This document shows positions 29,269 through 37,471 of a stretch of DNA of 50,740 nucleotides, in pieces (within the stretch, counting starts at the first letter, position 1; each line of letters begins with the position of its first letter). The notes beneath the pieces were generated by a model that did not search any database, had not been told where the DNA came from, and saw nothing but the letters and a program-made list of their open reading frames with translations. The position numbers and the translations under genes are program-made. This DNA is from Candidatus Altarchaeales archaeon ex4484_2. Lineage in GTDB: Archaea; Altiarchaeota; Altiarchaeia; IMC4; QMZM01. The stretch spans positions 1 to 50,740 of the forward strand of contig NJEG01000030.1 of NCBI GenBank assembly GCA_002254565.1. The letters run 5' to 3'.

Positions 29269-29568
29269 TTAAAGGTTTAAATCTATCATCTCCTCGGAAA
29301 AGCCCATATCCATCAGGATATCCTTTATTTTGCTCACGTGATTTCCCTGAAGTTCTATTCTCTCATCTCTTACTGTGCCGCCGCAAGCTAGTTTCTGCCT
29401 CAGATCTTTCGCTATCTTTTGGGTATCCACTTCATCTAAACCATCAACGATGGTCACCATTTTACCGTATTTTCTCCTGTCACTGCGCACTCGAATCCTC
29501 TGAGCCTCCCTAGTCATCTCCTCGCAAACACATAGCTCTTCAGGAAGTCCGCACTTAGGGCAATTCAT
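29269..29568 (-). CDS. Translation initiation factor SUI1/eIF1
   Basis: KYGKMVTIVDGLDEVDTQKIAKDLRQKLACGGTVRDERIELQGNHVSKIKDILMDMGF. Confidence 0.94.
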   Translation of the reverse strand: MNCPKCGLPEELCVCEEMTREAQRIRVRSDRRKYGKMVTIVDGLDEVDTQKIAKDLRQKLACGGTVRDERIELQGNHVSKIKDILMDMGFSEEMIDLNL

Positions 29569-29777
29569 TTCTTTTTATTTGTTGTTTTTTGATTTTTAAT
29601 GGTCTTTATTCTCGCAATAGTCTTCTTTATTTCCCTGGTTTCGCCAATATCCTCAGGTATGCCACCAGAGGCAAGCACCCCATTTATCTTCATCAACCCC
29701 TCCTGAAGCTCCCTTAGTTTACCATCCAGTTCTTCCACGTCCATGTCCACCAATTCATGAGAGCGTAATATAACCAT
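29565..29777 (-). CDS. rpl29: Ribosomal protein uL29
   Basis: LRSHELVDMDVEELDGKLRELQEGLMKI...IGETREIKKTIARIKTI; position in operon. Confidence 0.88.
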   Translation of the reverse strand: MVILRSHELVDMDVEELDGKLRELQEGLMKINGVLASGGIPEDIGETREIKKTIARIKTIKNQKTTNKKK

Positions 29778-29810
29778 CTTTTGAATGTTTAATGATAATG
29801 AATTACGTAA

Positions 29811-30125
29811 TTAAATTCCCTTCCTTTTTGACTCAAGCCACGTAACCAGTGACTTCCTGTTACTGCCCTTCTTCTCAGCCTTAATGATTTTATCGTAATC
29901 CACATCATCCATCACCTTAAGCTGTTTCTTTATGTCACCGATATTGCTAGCCAACAAGTCAACGCCTTCCTTTTTCGATTCCTTCTTTATCCCTACTTCC
30001 CCATCCTTAGCCTCTTTCTTCTTAGGCTCTTTCTTCACAGCCTCTTCCTTCACCTTCCCAGCTTTTTCCTTCTCACTCTCCTTCTTCACAGCCCCTTCCA
30101 TCACCTTCTTCGGCTCTTCCTTCAC
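29811..30125 (-). CDS. KKE-rich protein or out-of-frame continuation of uS3
   Basis: GTG-start ORF; frame open upstream of 30125 into the uS3 gene; ends DVDYDKIIKAEKKGSNRKSLVTWLESKRKGI. Confidence 0.55.
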   Translation of the reverse strand: MKEEPKKVMEGAVKKESEKEKAGKVKEEAVKKEPKKKEAKDGEVGIKKESKKEGVDLLASNIGDIKKQLKVMDDVDYDKIIKAEKKGSNRKSLVTWLESKRKGI

Positions 30126-30624
30126 CTTCCCAGCTTTTTCCTTCTGTGGAGTCTCCGGCCTTCTTCATATATCCCTCAGAATATTTCTCCGTTCTGGAAC
30201 GACCACCTTTACCTATAATCTTGCCAGATAATGTAATTTCCACACCCCTAGCTCCAGCACTCATGATTGCTCTAATAGCCCTGTAGACAACCCGCCTCCG
30301 ATACATTCTTCTCTCCAGCGCGGTAGCAATCCTTCGGGCAATCACCTCAGAGTTGAGAACAGGATTCTCCACCCTCTGAACGTCAATAGCCAGGTTCTCT
30401 ATATTATATTTCTGCTCCAACATCCTGGTTAGTTTATTAATGCGCCGGCCTTTTTTCCCGATCACGAGAGGTGGTTTCTCCACGTAAAGATTTATTCTAA
30501 CAGCAAGAGGGGTCTTGTGGATATCCATCCCACAGTATACGGCCTTGCTGAGTTCCCTCCTAAGGAAACTGTCCATCTCGGACCTGATCTTCCCCTCCTG
30601 AATGAAATGCTTCTCCATCGCCAT
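30073..30624 (-). CDS. rps3: Ribosomal protein uS3 (canonical frame disrupted near 30145-30160)
   Basis: PLVIGKKGRRINKLTRMLEQKYNI...GARGVEITLSGKIIGKGGRSRTEKYSEGYMKKAGDST, then low-similarity tail. Confidence 0.85.
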   Translation of the reverse strand: MAMEKHFIQEGKIRSEMDSFLRRELSKAVYCGMDIHKTPLAVRINLYVEKPPLVIGKKGRRINKLTRMLEQKYNIENLAIDVQRVENPVLNSEVIARRIATALERRMYRRRVVYRAIRAIMSAGARGVEITLSGKIIGKGGRSRTEKYSEGYMKKAGDSTEGKSWEGEGRAEEGDGRGCEEGE

Positions 30625-30625
30625 T

Positions 30626-31069
30626 TTATATCTCCTCCACCACAACCTCTACATGCACAAGATCAGCGCTCCACATACGCCACCTGCCCTTTGGCTTCCT
30701 CCGCTTCCTGGAGACGCCTTCCTTAGCTTGTATGTGAACTATCTTCAGTCTCTCCGTATCCAACCCTTTATACTCGGCGTTGGATTCAAGACTCATTAAA
30801 ACCGTGAGTATGCTGGATGCCGGCTTCACAGGGTATTTCCCCGGAGAGCTGCCTTTCCTGTGGCCAACACCCTTCCTGAATTTATTATAAACTATTGGTT
30901 CCTTAAGCAACTGCGTGGACTTGAGCGTTGAGATAGCATCAGACAACATCATACCCCTTATTTTGTCACAGACTACTACTGCATCCTTGAAGGATATGTT
31001 CATGTCCCTTCCCATTGATTTAGCTATTCTGCTCTCGTCCCTTGAATCATAAGAGTAACGCAACTCCAT
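30626..31069 (-). CDS. rpl22: Ribosomal protein uL22
   Basis: NISFKDAVVVCDKIRGMM...VGHRKGSSPGKYPVKPASSILTVL. Confidence 0.93.
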   Translation of the reverse strand: MELRYSYDSRDESRIAKSMGRDMNISFKDAVVVCDKIRGMMLSDAISTLKSTQLLKEPIVYNKFRKGVGHRKGSSPGKYPVKPASSILTVLMSLESNAEYKGLDTERLKIVHIQAKEGVSRKRRKPKGRWRMWSADLVHVEVVVEEI

Positions 31070-31070
31070 T

Positions 31071-31481
31071 TTATCTAATCGGCACGAACAATGAAGACCT
31101 GGTTGCTCCCACCCCAGGGGAACTATGTTTCACAATCTGCCGGTTGTATGTGAATTCCCCGAGGTAATGACCCAGCATCTCCTGAGTGATAGTTACCTTA
31201 ACGAACTCCTTGCCATTGTATATCATAAAATCCAAGCCCACCATTTCAGGGATTATTGGCATGTCCCTGCAGTGGGTTCTAACTGCTTTTACTTTCTCCC
31301 CATTATCCAAGGCCTTTCTGGCTTTCCTTATTTTCCCCATAAGCTTTGTCTGGCTTTCCGTGAAACCCCTTAAAAGAGAGCGTCTCACATCAGAAGGCAT
31401 TATCTTCACCAGCTCATCCATTGACATAGCCTTCAATCCATCGAGAGTATAGCCCTTGTATTTGAATTCCTTTTTAGCCAT
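31071..31481 (-). CDS. rps19: Ribosomal protein uS19
   Basis: RTHCRDMPIIPEMVGLDFMIYNGKEFVKVTITQEMLGHYLGEF. Confidence 0.95.
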   Translation of the reverse strand: MAKKEFKYKGYTLDGLKAMSMDELVKIMPSDVRRSLLRGFTESQTKLMGKIRKARKALDNGEKVKAVRTHCRDMPIIPEMVGLDFMIYNGKEFVKVTITQEMLGHYLGEFTYNRQIVKHSSPGVGATRSSLFVPIR

Positions 31482-31484
31482 TCT

Positions 31485-32204
31485 TTATTTCTTCTTTCTA
31501 CCGGTTCTTTTCGCGGCTATATGACCTGCCTTCCTTCCAGGAGGTGCATTTCTGGAGACGGTGGTTGATTTACCCACGTTAGAGTGAGAACCCCCATGGG
31601 GATGGTCTACCGAGTTCATAGCAACACCCCTCACTATTGGATATATCTTATTTCTTGTTTTTTTAGCATGAAATACCTGACCTGCATGAGCCATTGGCTT
31701 ACCTTTCCTGCCCCGGCCAGCCACCCGGCCGATGGTAGAGCGGGAGTTGCTGTTTACTTCGGTGATTCTCTTTGAGGGTAATCGGATATATGTTTTCCCT
31801 GTTTTTTTGTCGTGCGAAACTACGTATGCTGTGGAGCCGGCTGACCTTACAAGCTTTCCGCCGTCTCCTGGACGGGATTCTATGTTGTATACCATGGTTC
31901 CCTCACTTATATCACCCAATCTTTTTATATCGCCCCTGTTTGTTTCCTCCTTCCCGCCTAGGGTAATCCAGTCTCCTTCTTTTATGCCCTCGGGCGCTAT
32001 GTTTTTTATTTCCTTGAAGTTCTCCAGCAGTATCTTGGTCAGCGGAGCAGTCCTCCCAGGGTCATGTATTAACTCCACAACCTGACCAGAGATTTCTTCA
32101 TTGTCGTTGGGGGGATACTTCACTCTCCCCTTGAATCTATGGGAGGGTGACCTGTATCTGGGAGTCCCTTTACCTCTCCTCTGAGTGATTAATCGTTTAC
32201 CCAT
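31485..32204 (-). CDS. rpl2: Ribosomal protein uL2
   Basis: RSAGSTAYVVSHDKKTGKTYIRLPS...VRGVAMNSVDHPHGGSHSNVGKSTTVSRNAPPGRKAGHIAAKRTG. Confidence 0.96.
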   Translation of the reverse strand: MGKRLITQRRGKGTPRYRSPSHRFKGRVKYPPNDNEEISGQVVELIHDPGRTAPLTKILLENFKEIKNIAPEGIKEGDWITLGGKEETNRGDIKRLGDISEGTMVYNIESRPGDGGKLVRSAGSTAYVVSHDKKTGKTYIRLPSKRITEVNSNSRSTIGRVAGRGRKGKPMAHAGQVFHAKKTRNKIYPIVRGVAMNSVDHPHGGSHSNVGKSTTVSRNAPPGRKAGHIAAKRTGRKKK

Positions 32205-32210
32205 TTTTTA

Positions 32211-32471
32211 TCATAATACTCCAAAGTGTGATGCTATCTCTTCCGCATTATACTCTGGTGAAAGCCTTACATGAGCTTTCTTTTTCCCCTCGGTAGTCCA
32301 CATGATGTTTGTCTTCAACACTCCCACATCATATAGATCTTCCACAGCTTTCTTCACATCGCTTCTGTTTGCTTTACTGTTCACAATGAATGTAAGCTTG
32401 TTCTCTCTTTCCCTTAACAATGTGGCCTTCTCGCCCATCAACGGATAAAGGATTATTTCATGGCTATCCAT
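32211..32471 (-). CDS. rpl23: Ribosomal protein uL23
   Basis: ILYPLMGEKATLLRERENKLTFIVNSKANRSDVKKAVEDLYDV. Confidence 0.92.
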   Translation of the reverse strand: MDSHEIILYPLMGEKATLLRERENKLTFIVNSKANRSDVKKAVEDLYDVGVLKTNIMWTTEGKKKAHVRLSPEYNAEEIASHFGVL

Positions 32472-32478
32472 TTTTTCC

Positions 32479-33270
32479 CTAAACCGATAGTTCACCTATC
32501 TTTTTGAGTGCTGACTCAGTCCAGACAGTTAACCTAGCAGGGTGTGTTCCGGGAGCTAGCATCTCCACATCCACATCACTTAACTCCACTATGTCAACGC
32601 CGGGTACATTATCTAGTTTCTTAACTCCCTCGTCTTTTTCTATGAGTATGAGAACGCTTTTCTTTCTCCTGTGTTTCCTGCCCCTCATCTTACCCTTACC
32701 TGACCTTATTTTCTTTTCTCTAGCTCTCTTAAGGTCATCCTCCAAGCCCAAGGCATATAAGGCATCCAGTAGGTCTTTGGTTTTATCTATCTTCTGAAGG
32801 GAATCCTCCACCACCAGGGGTGTTTCCTTGATGTCCCCTATTTTATGCCCTCTTTTTTCAACCAGTGAAACATCTCTTGTTGCTGCTATAGCAGACTTCA
32901 AAGCGAGATCGTATTCTTTCTTGTTCATCTTCAAAGAGTAGTCCCTCATCTTCGGAGGATGAGCTCTCCTACCACCTACAGACTGAGGAACCCTGCGCAC
33001 ATTACCTAACCCTCCTCCACCCGGCTTAATCCTAGGCAGGCGAGACATGCCCCTGTTTATGGTTTGCCTGAATCCACCTCTTCTCCTGCCGTAATAATCT
33101 GCCGAAGTCAACATACCAGAGGAGGGGTTCACGCCGTAAACGCTTCTCTTGTTTGCTTGGAGCATGATAACCGCTCTCTGAATCAGGTCCGGCCTGTATT
33201 CTGTGTCAAAAATGTCAGGTAATTTTACATCACCCTTAGCCTTGCCCGTTAGAGAGTATATGCTGGTCAT
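32479..33270 (-). CDS. rpl4: Ribosomal protein uL4
   Basis: LPDIFDTEYRPDLIQRAVIMLQANKRSVYGVNP...GGRRAHPPK. Confidence 0.95.
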   Translation of the reverse strand: MTSIYSLTGKAKGDVKLPDIFDTEYRPDLIQRAVIMLQANKRSVYGVNPSSGMLTSADYYGRRRGGFRQTINRGMSRLPRIKPGGGGLGNVRRVPQSVGGRRAHPPKMRDYSLKMNKKEYDLALKSAIAATRDVSLVEKRGHKIGDIKETPLVVEDSLQKIDKTKDLLDALYALGLEDDLKRAREKKIRSGKGKMRGRKHRRKKSVLILIEKDEGVKKLDNVPGVDIVELSDVDVEMLAPGTHPARLTVWTESALKKIGELSV

Positions 33271-33271
33271 T

Positions 33272-34264
33272 TTATTTTTGCTTTGTGGAAAGGTTTACGT
33301 GTGTTATCTCATAAGTGACATCCTTTTTAGGCTTTCTCGGATGAGTCATCCGTATCAGTCTCTTGGATGGTCCCGGAACAGAGCCCTTAATCAGTACGTA
33401 ATCCTTTTTGACTGTACCATACCGGAGGAACCCGCCCTTGGGGTTTATTTTGCTACCGTCATCTCCCATATACATCAACATCTTGTTGTGTTCCGTTCTA
33501 GTGTGATATCCCATCTGCCCGGGCAATGGCTCCCGCCACATCTTTCTCGCTGGAGTCCACGCCCCCCCACTGCCAATATGCCTCCTGCCTTTACCGGCTT
33601 TCCTCGGCTGCATCCTTACACCATACCTTTTTATCACACCCTGGAATCCCTTGCCCTTAGACACTCCAGTAATGTCTACGCACTGGTTTTCCCTGAAAAC
33701 CTCAGATAGGGATATTAATCCACCCAATTTCTCTTTGGCGTAGTCTAGTTTCTCCCCCATTTCTCCCCCGATATGCATCTCCATCAGGTCGGGTTTTTTC
33801 TTGGAAAGGGATGTTAGCTTAGGTTGAGTGTGTACGATTAGTCGTATGTCAGCTATTTCATCCAGTTTTTTCTCGAGCTCTTTTATCCCATCATCTGGTT
33901 TTTTCTTTTTGGAATCTGGAGTGGTGATTACTCTCTTGAAGTCTTCAGATAGGTTATCCGAGTAGATATCAGAATAAACCTGTAAACCAGTATAGCCTTT
34001 TTTGTAGAAGCGGATAGCAGCAACAGAGAGTGGAGGTGTTTCGAGAACAGTCACTGGAACAAACACCTCAAGACCGGATGTGGGGCTGTTTTTCCGGTGG
34101 TCAATGGCCAGAACGTTACTCATGCCAACCTTGTATCCTGCGAAGCCCAGAATCCTGACCTCCCCGGGATCTGGCCAGAAGTGTATCCTGGGTGTTTCCT
34201 TTTTAGCCCTCTTCCTGGGCACATATGCTAGGCTTCCCGCTCTTGGTTTGCTGTATTTGGCCAT
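33272..34264 (-). CDS. rpl3: Ribosomal protein uL3
   Basis: PRAGSLAYVPRKRAKKETPRIHFWP, GVSKGKGFQGVIKRYGVRMQPRKAGKGRRHIGSGGAWTP. Confidence 0.96.
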   Translation of the reverse strand: MAKYSKPRAGSLAYVPRKRAKKETPRIHFWPDPGEVRILGFAGYKVGMSNVLAIDHRKNSPTSGLEVFVPVTVLETPPLSVAAIRFYKKGYTGLQVYSDIYSDNLSEDFKRVITTPDSKKKKPDDGIKELEKKLDEIADIRLIVHTQPKLTSLSKKKPDLMEMHIGGEMGEKLDYAKEKLGGLISLSEVFRENQCVDITGVSKGKGFQGVIKRYGVRMQPRKAGKGRRHIGSGGAWTPARKMWREPLPGQMGYHTRTEHNKMLMYMGDDGSKINPKGGFLRYGTVKKDYVLIKGSVPGPSKRLIRMTHPRKPKKDVTYEITHVNLSTKQK

Positions 34265-34410
34265 ATTATCCTAGATACTTTGTTGCTGTGAGACGTTTAA
34301 TACCAAATTGAGTCAAAAAACTGGGCAGAGTTTCTGCTGCACTGGATGTCACTTCACATACCATTTTTCACTGTCTGTGCTCACTCTCTTCCAATTTCGA
34401 AAAACATAAT

Positions 34411-34436
34411 CTAATGTTTATAGAATAAGACATTAG
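34411..34436. promoter_or_regulatory. Inverted repeat flanking a TATA-like element upstream of uL3
   Basis: CTAATGT-N12-ACATTAG with TTCTATAAA (minus strand) in the spacer. Confidence 0.45.
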
Positions 34437-34457
34437 AATATGCATATAAAAATGGGC

Positions 34458-35216
34458 CTATAGGCTTAGGGCTGGAAGCATCGTATTTCTTGTTCCAGGC
34501 CCGATACCCAGGATAAATACTAAAACTTTCAGCATCCTGTACAGTATCTCATCTTCCTCCTCCGTGTTGTATTTCTCTAATGCATAGATTACCAGCAGAA
34601 CAATAACCAGCTTCGCAGGTATCATCACAAAAGCACTTCCCCCAAGAGATTGTATAAGAAACCTCGGCAGCAGGTGCTCTTCCTGGAAGCCGTAGAAGTC
34701 ATAGGCTATGAAGGTTGATGAGGCATCCAGCATGTGGGCGAAGATAAGCATGAGGTTGTCTGGTTTATTGAACGGGTTTATTCCAGATACCTTAAAGAAT
34801 AAAGCAACAGCCACTGCCATCAAAGGCGGATAAACTAGTCTTTCAGGGAACGCTATATAGGTAAACAGGTGGAATCCTGTGTAGAGCGCACCAGCTAACC
34901 CAAGTAGGAAGGGCGGGATCCAGTACCCTAACCCTGTGGTTTTTTCCAGCAGCAAACCAAGGAGTATCCCCATTAAACCAACAGCAACACATAGAAGGTA
35001 TACTCCAGGGGTTATATTCCATATCTGGCTTCTCTCGAAAAATCCCACGTCAGCCAGAAGCCTTACGAAAATCCCAAAAAACATGTAGGGTGAGATAAGT
35101 ATGATGAATTTCCTGTCTAATTTTATGTAGGAAAATAGAAACCTCCTCATCAGGTCCAAAACTATAATCAGAATCAGGAGATATATTATGTAGTCAGTTA
35201 CCGAGTAGACGCCCAT
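34458..35216 (-). CDS. DUF63 family membrane protein
   Basis: Multi-TM; GFHLFTYIAFPERLVYPP, LIFAHMLDASSTFIAYDFYGFQEEHLLPRF. Confidence 0.8.
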   Translation of the reverse strand: MGVYSVTDYIIYLLILIIVLDLMRRFLFSYIKLDRKFIILISPYMFFGIFVRLLADVGFFERSQIWNITPGVYLLCVAVGLMGILLGLLLEKTTGLGYWIPPFLLGLAGALYTGFHLFTYIAFPERLVYPPLMAVAVALFFKVSGINPFNKPDNLMLIFAHMLDASSTFIAYDFYGFQEEHLLPRFLIQSLGGSAFVMIPAKLVIVLLVIYALEKYNTEEEDEILYRMLKVLVFILGIGPGTRNTMLPALSL

Positions 35217-35221
35217 TTCAG

Positions 35222-36850
35222 CTACACCACATCATCCACTATAAACTCCAGCTGGTCGGAGAAGTCACTGTATCTAACCCTTCCCCTCAACGAGATTTCT
35301 TGGTCGACTATTGTTTTTTCCATCTCTTTAAGGGGAGCGAACTCGTCCTGGGTTTTTCCTATAAGGTTCATAACCTCCTCCACGTCCATTCCAAGCACCT
35401 TCTCAGCGTTCTCTTTAAAGGATATGGCCTTGATGCTTCCGGTCTCATCCTCAACGGTGAAAGATAATACGAGATTGGGCACCGGCTCCACATCATCATT
35501 ACATGATTCACAATACCATCCCAAGCCCGTGTTCTGCACACTCCTGCCGCAGCTCTGACAGGTATAATATATTATCCGCTTTTCGTCGTCTATGTGCACT
35601 ATCCTGCCCTTAATCCGCACATAACGGTCCCTGCCTTCCAAATCGATTATGTCTTTTTTGTTCACCAAGGAGTTCTCCACCTCCTCCATGGAAGGTAACT
35701 CTGTCTCCTGGTTCATGGTTAAATTCCCATAATTTCCCACGTGAACCTCAGGCTCGTCGTTGAGGTTTGCCTTAGAGTAGGCGTTCCTGATTTTCACTGC
35801 ATCACCCTTCTTCAGTTCATTCGCTATCTCAGATTTCTCACCCCACAAGACAACTCTTATAGTACCCTCCCCGTCGCTTATAATCAATGAAGCCATATTT
35901 CCTCCGGAGAAACTTCTGGGCTGGAAGACCTGAAGAATTCTTCCCTCGGTAGTGAATCCTGATATATCCGGTTTAATCTCCGTAATCTTTAGTTCACCAA
36001 CCGTTTCCTCCTTCAGAGGGGGTAAATCCAGGTCATTTTTCGTTAAAATAACCCTGCTCCTGTTGCCTGCCTGCAGCTCTAGTTCGTCATTTAAGCCCTT
36101 CCGGATGTATGCGTTCTCTAGTTTCACTGTATCCCCTGTTGAGAGGTCTGTTTCCGCTGAGCTATCCCATAAAACAACCCTTATCGTCCCTGTCTTGTCT
36201 TCCCCTACAAAAGACGCTCTCTTGCCTGTTGAGCCATCGGATCTTACGAACTCGGTTGGGGGATAATAGTTGGAAACCCGGCATAACAGGTTGACTGAGC
36301 TCAGCCCATCGCTGAGGTCTTTTATCTCTTGTTTTTTTTCCTTGAGGGGGGGTAGTTTCACGTCCAGATTAGGGTTTAGGGATATGGTGGTAAGGGAACT
36401 GGCGTGCACTTCCACACTGCCGTCTAACCCCTCTTTTCCGTATCCGTTCCTTACCAGTATGGAATCCCCTATCTGCACCTGCTCGGCTATCCGGGAGTTT
36501 TTATCCCATAAAAGAAGCCTTATCTCCCCGGTTTTGTCTAACAGAATTATGCTCGCCATCTTCCCCTGGCTGCCGTCTTTTCTCTTGAACTCCTTCAGCG
36601 GATAAATAACTTTCGCTCTCCCGTAGACGTTAACCGGCTTCTGGGGTTTGATGTCTTTTATTTCATTTAGTATGATTTTCCCCTCCTTGAGGGGTATGTT
36701 AAGTTCCTTGGCTACGGCATAAACTGCACCATAGTCTGAGAGGAGACCGTGTGTAGCATCCTTCCGTTTATCCATCATCTCCTCGATTTCTTTCTGTGTC
36801 TTCCCCGTCTCCGTGGATATTTTCTTGATTAAGTGATTTACGTCAGTCAT
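35222..36850 (-). CDS. Replication factor A-like multi-OB-fold ssDNA-binding protein
   Basis: At least three OB-fold repeats (GEIRLLLWD, GTIRVVLWDSS, GTIRVVLWGEKS) and zinc finger CQSCGRS...CESCND. Confidence 0.93.
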   Translation of the reverse strand: MTDVNHLIKKISTETGKTQKEIEEMMDKRKDATHGLLSDYGAVYAVAKELNIPLKEGKIILNEIKDIKPQKPVNVYGRAKVIYPLKEFKRKDGSQGKMASIILLDKTGEIRLLLWDKNSRIAEQVQIGDSILVRNGYGKEGLDGSVEVHASSLTTISLNPNLDVKLPPLKEKKQEIKDLSDGLSSVNLLCRVSNYYPPTEFVRSDGSTGKRASFVGEDKTGTIRVVLWDSSAETDLSTGDTVKLENAYIRKGLNDELELQAGNRSRVILTKNDLDLPPLKEETVGELKITEIKPDISGFTTEGRILQVFQPRSFSGGNMASLIISDGEGTIRVVLWGEKSEIANELKKGDAVKIRNAYSKANLNDEPEVHVGNYGNLTMNQETELPSMEEVENSLVNKKDIIDLEGRDRYVRIKGRIVHIDDEKRIIYYTCQSCGRSVQNTGLGWYCESCNDDVEPVPNLVLSFTVEDETGSIKAISFKENAEKVLGMDVEEVMNLIGKTQDEFAPLKEMEKTIVDQEISLRGRVRYSDFSDQLEFIVDDVV

Positions 36851-36889
36851 TTTTTCTTTAAGAGAATTAGAATGAGAAAATAAAAGCTA

Positions 36890-37399
36890 CTACCATTTTT
36901 CGACATGTATATCCAGGCTTCTATCAGGCACATTAGGTATTATTTTAGGATAACCTAAGAGTATTAATGCAACAGGCCTTACTCCAGGTGGTATTTTTAG
37001 TATGCGTATTACGTAGTCTTCGTTGAATGCACCAACCCAGCATGAGGCTATACCAAATGAATATGCTGCAAGCATTATGTTCTGTATCATGGCTGCCGTG
37101 TCCTGTAAAGCATATAGATAAGCTCCTCTTTTGCCGTATTTCCTGGCCGCTACCTTCTGGTGAGTGCATATTACAAGAACAATAGGTGCCTCAGATACAA
37201 ATGACTGGGATGCTGCTCTTGCCATCTGTTTCTTAGATAGGATATCTTTGACTATGACAATGCTTCTTGTCTTAAGGTTCCCTGCAGTGGGCGCCCACTT
37301 ACCAGCATTCAGGATATCAGATAGTGTGTCTAGTTCTATGGGTTTGTCGATGAATTTCCTGACGCTTCTCCTGCCTACTATGGCTTCAAGCACATCCAT
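36890..37399 (-). CDS. Nitroreductase family protein
   Basis: MDVLEAIVGRRSVRKFIDKPIELDTLSDILNAGKWAPTAGN. Confidence 0.93.
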   Translation of the reverse strand: MDVLEAIVGRRSVRKFIDKPIELDTLSDILNAGKWAPTAGNLKTRSIVIVKDILSKKQMARAASQSFVSEAPIVLVICTHQKVAARKYGKRGAYLYALQDTAAMIQNIMLAAYSFGIASCWVGAFNEDYVIRILKIPPGVRPVALILLGYPKIIPNVPDRSLDIHVEKW

Positions 37400-37471
37400 C
37401 AGTTAAAAAATTAGAATAGAAACAGTTAAATAAAAATTAAAGAAAAAAAAAAGAAGATTGGGGTTTTTAGT

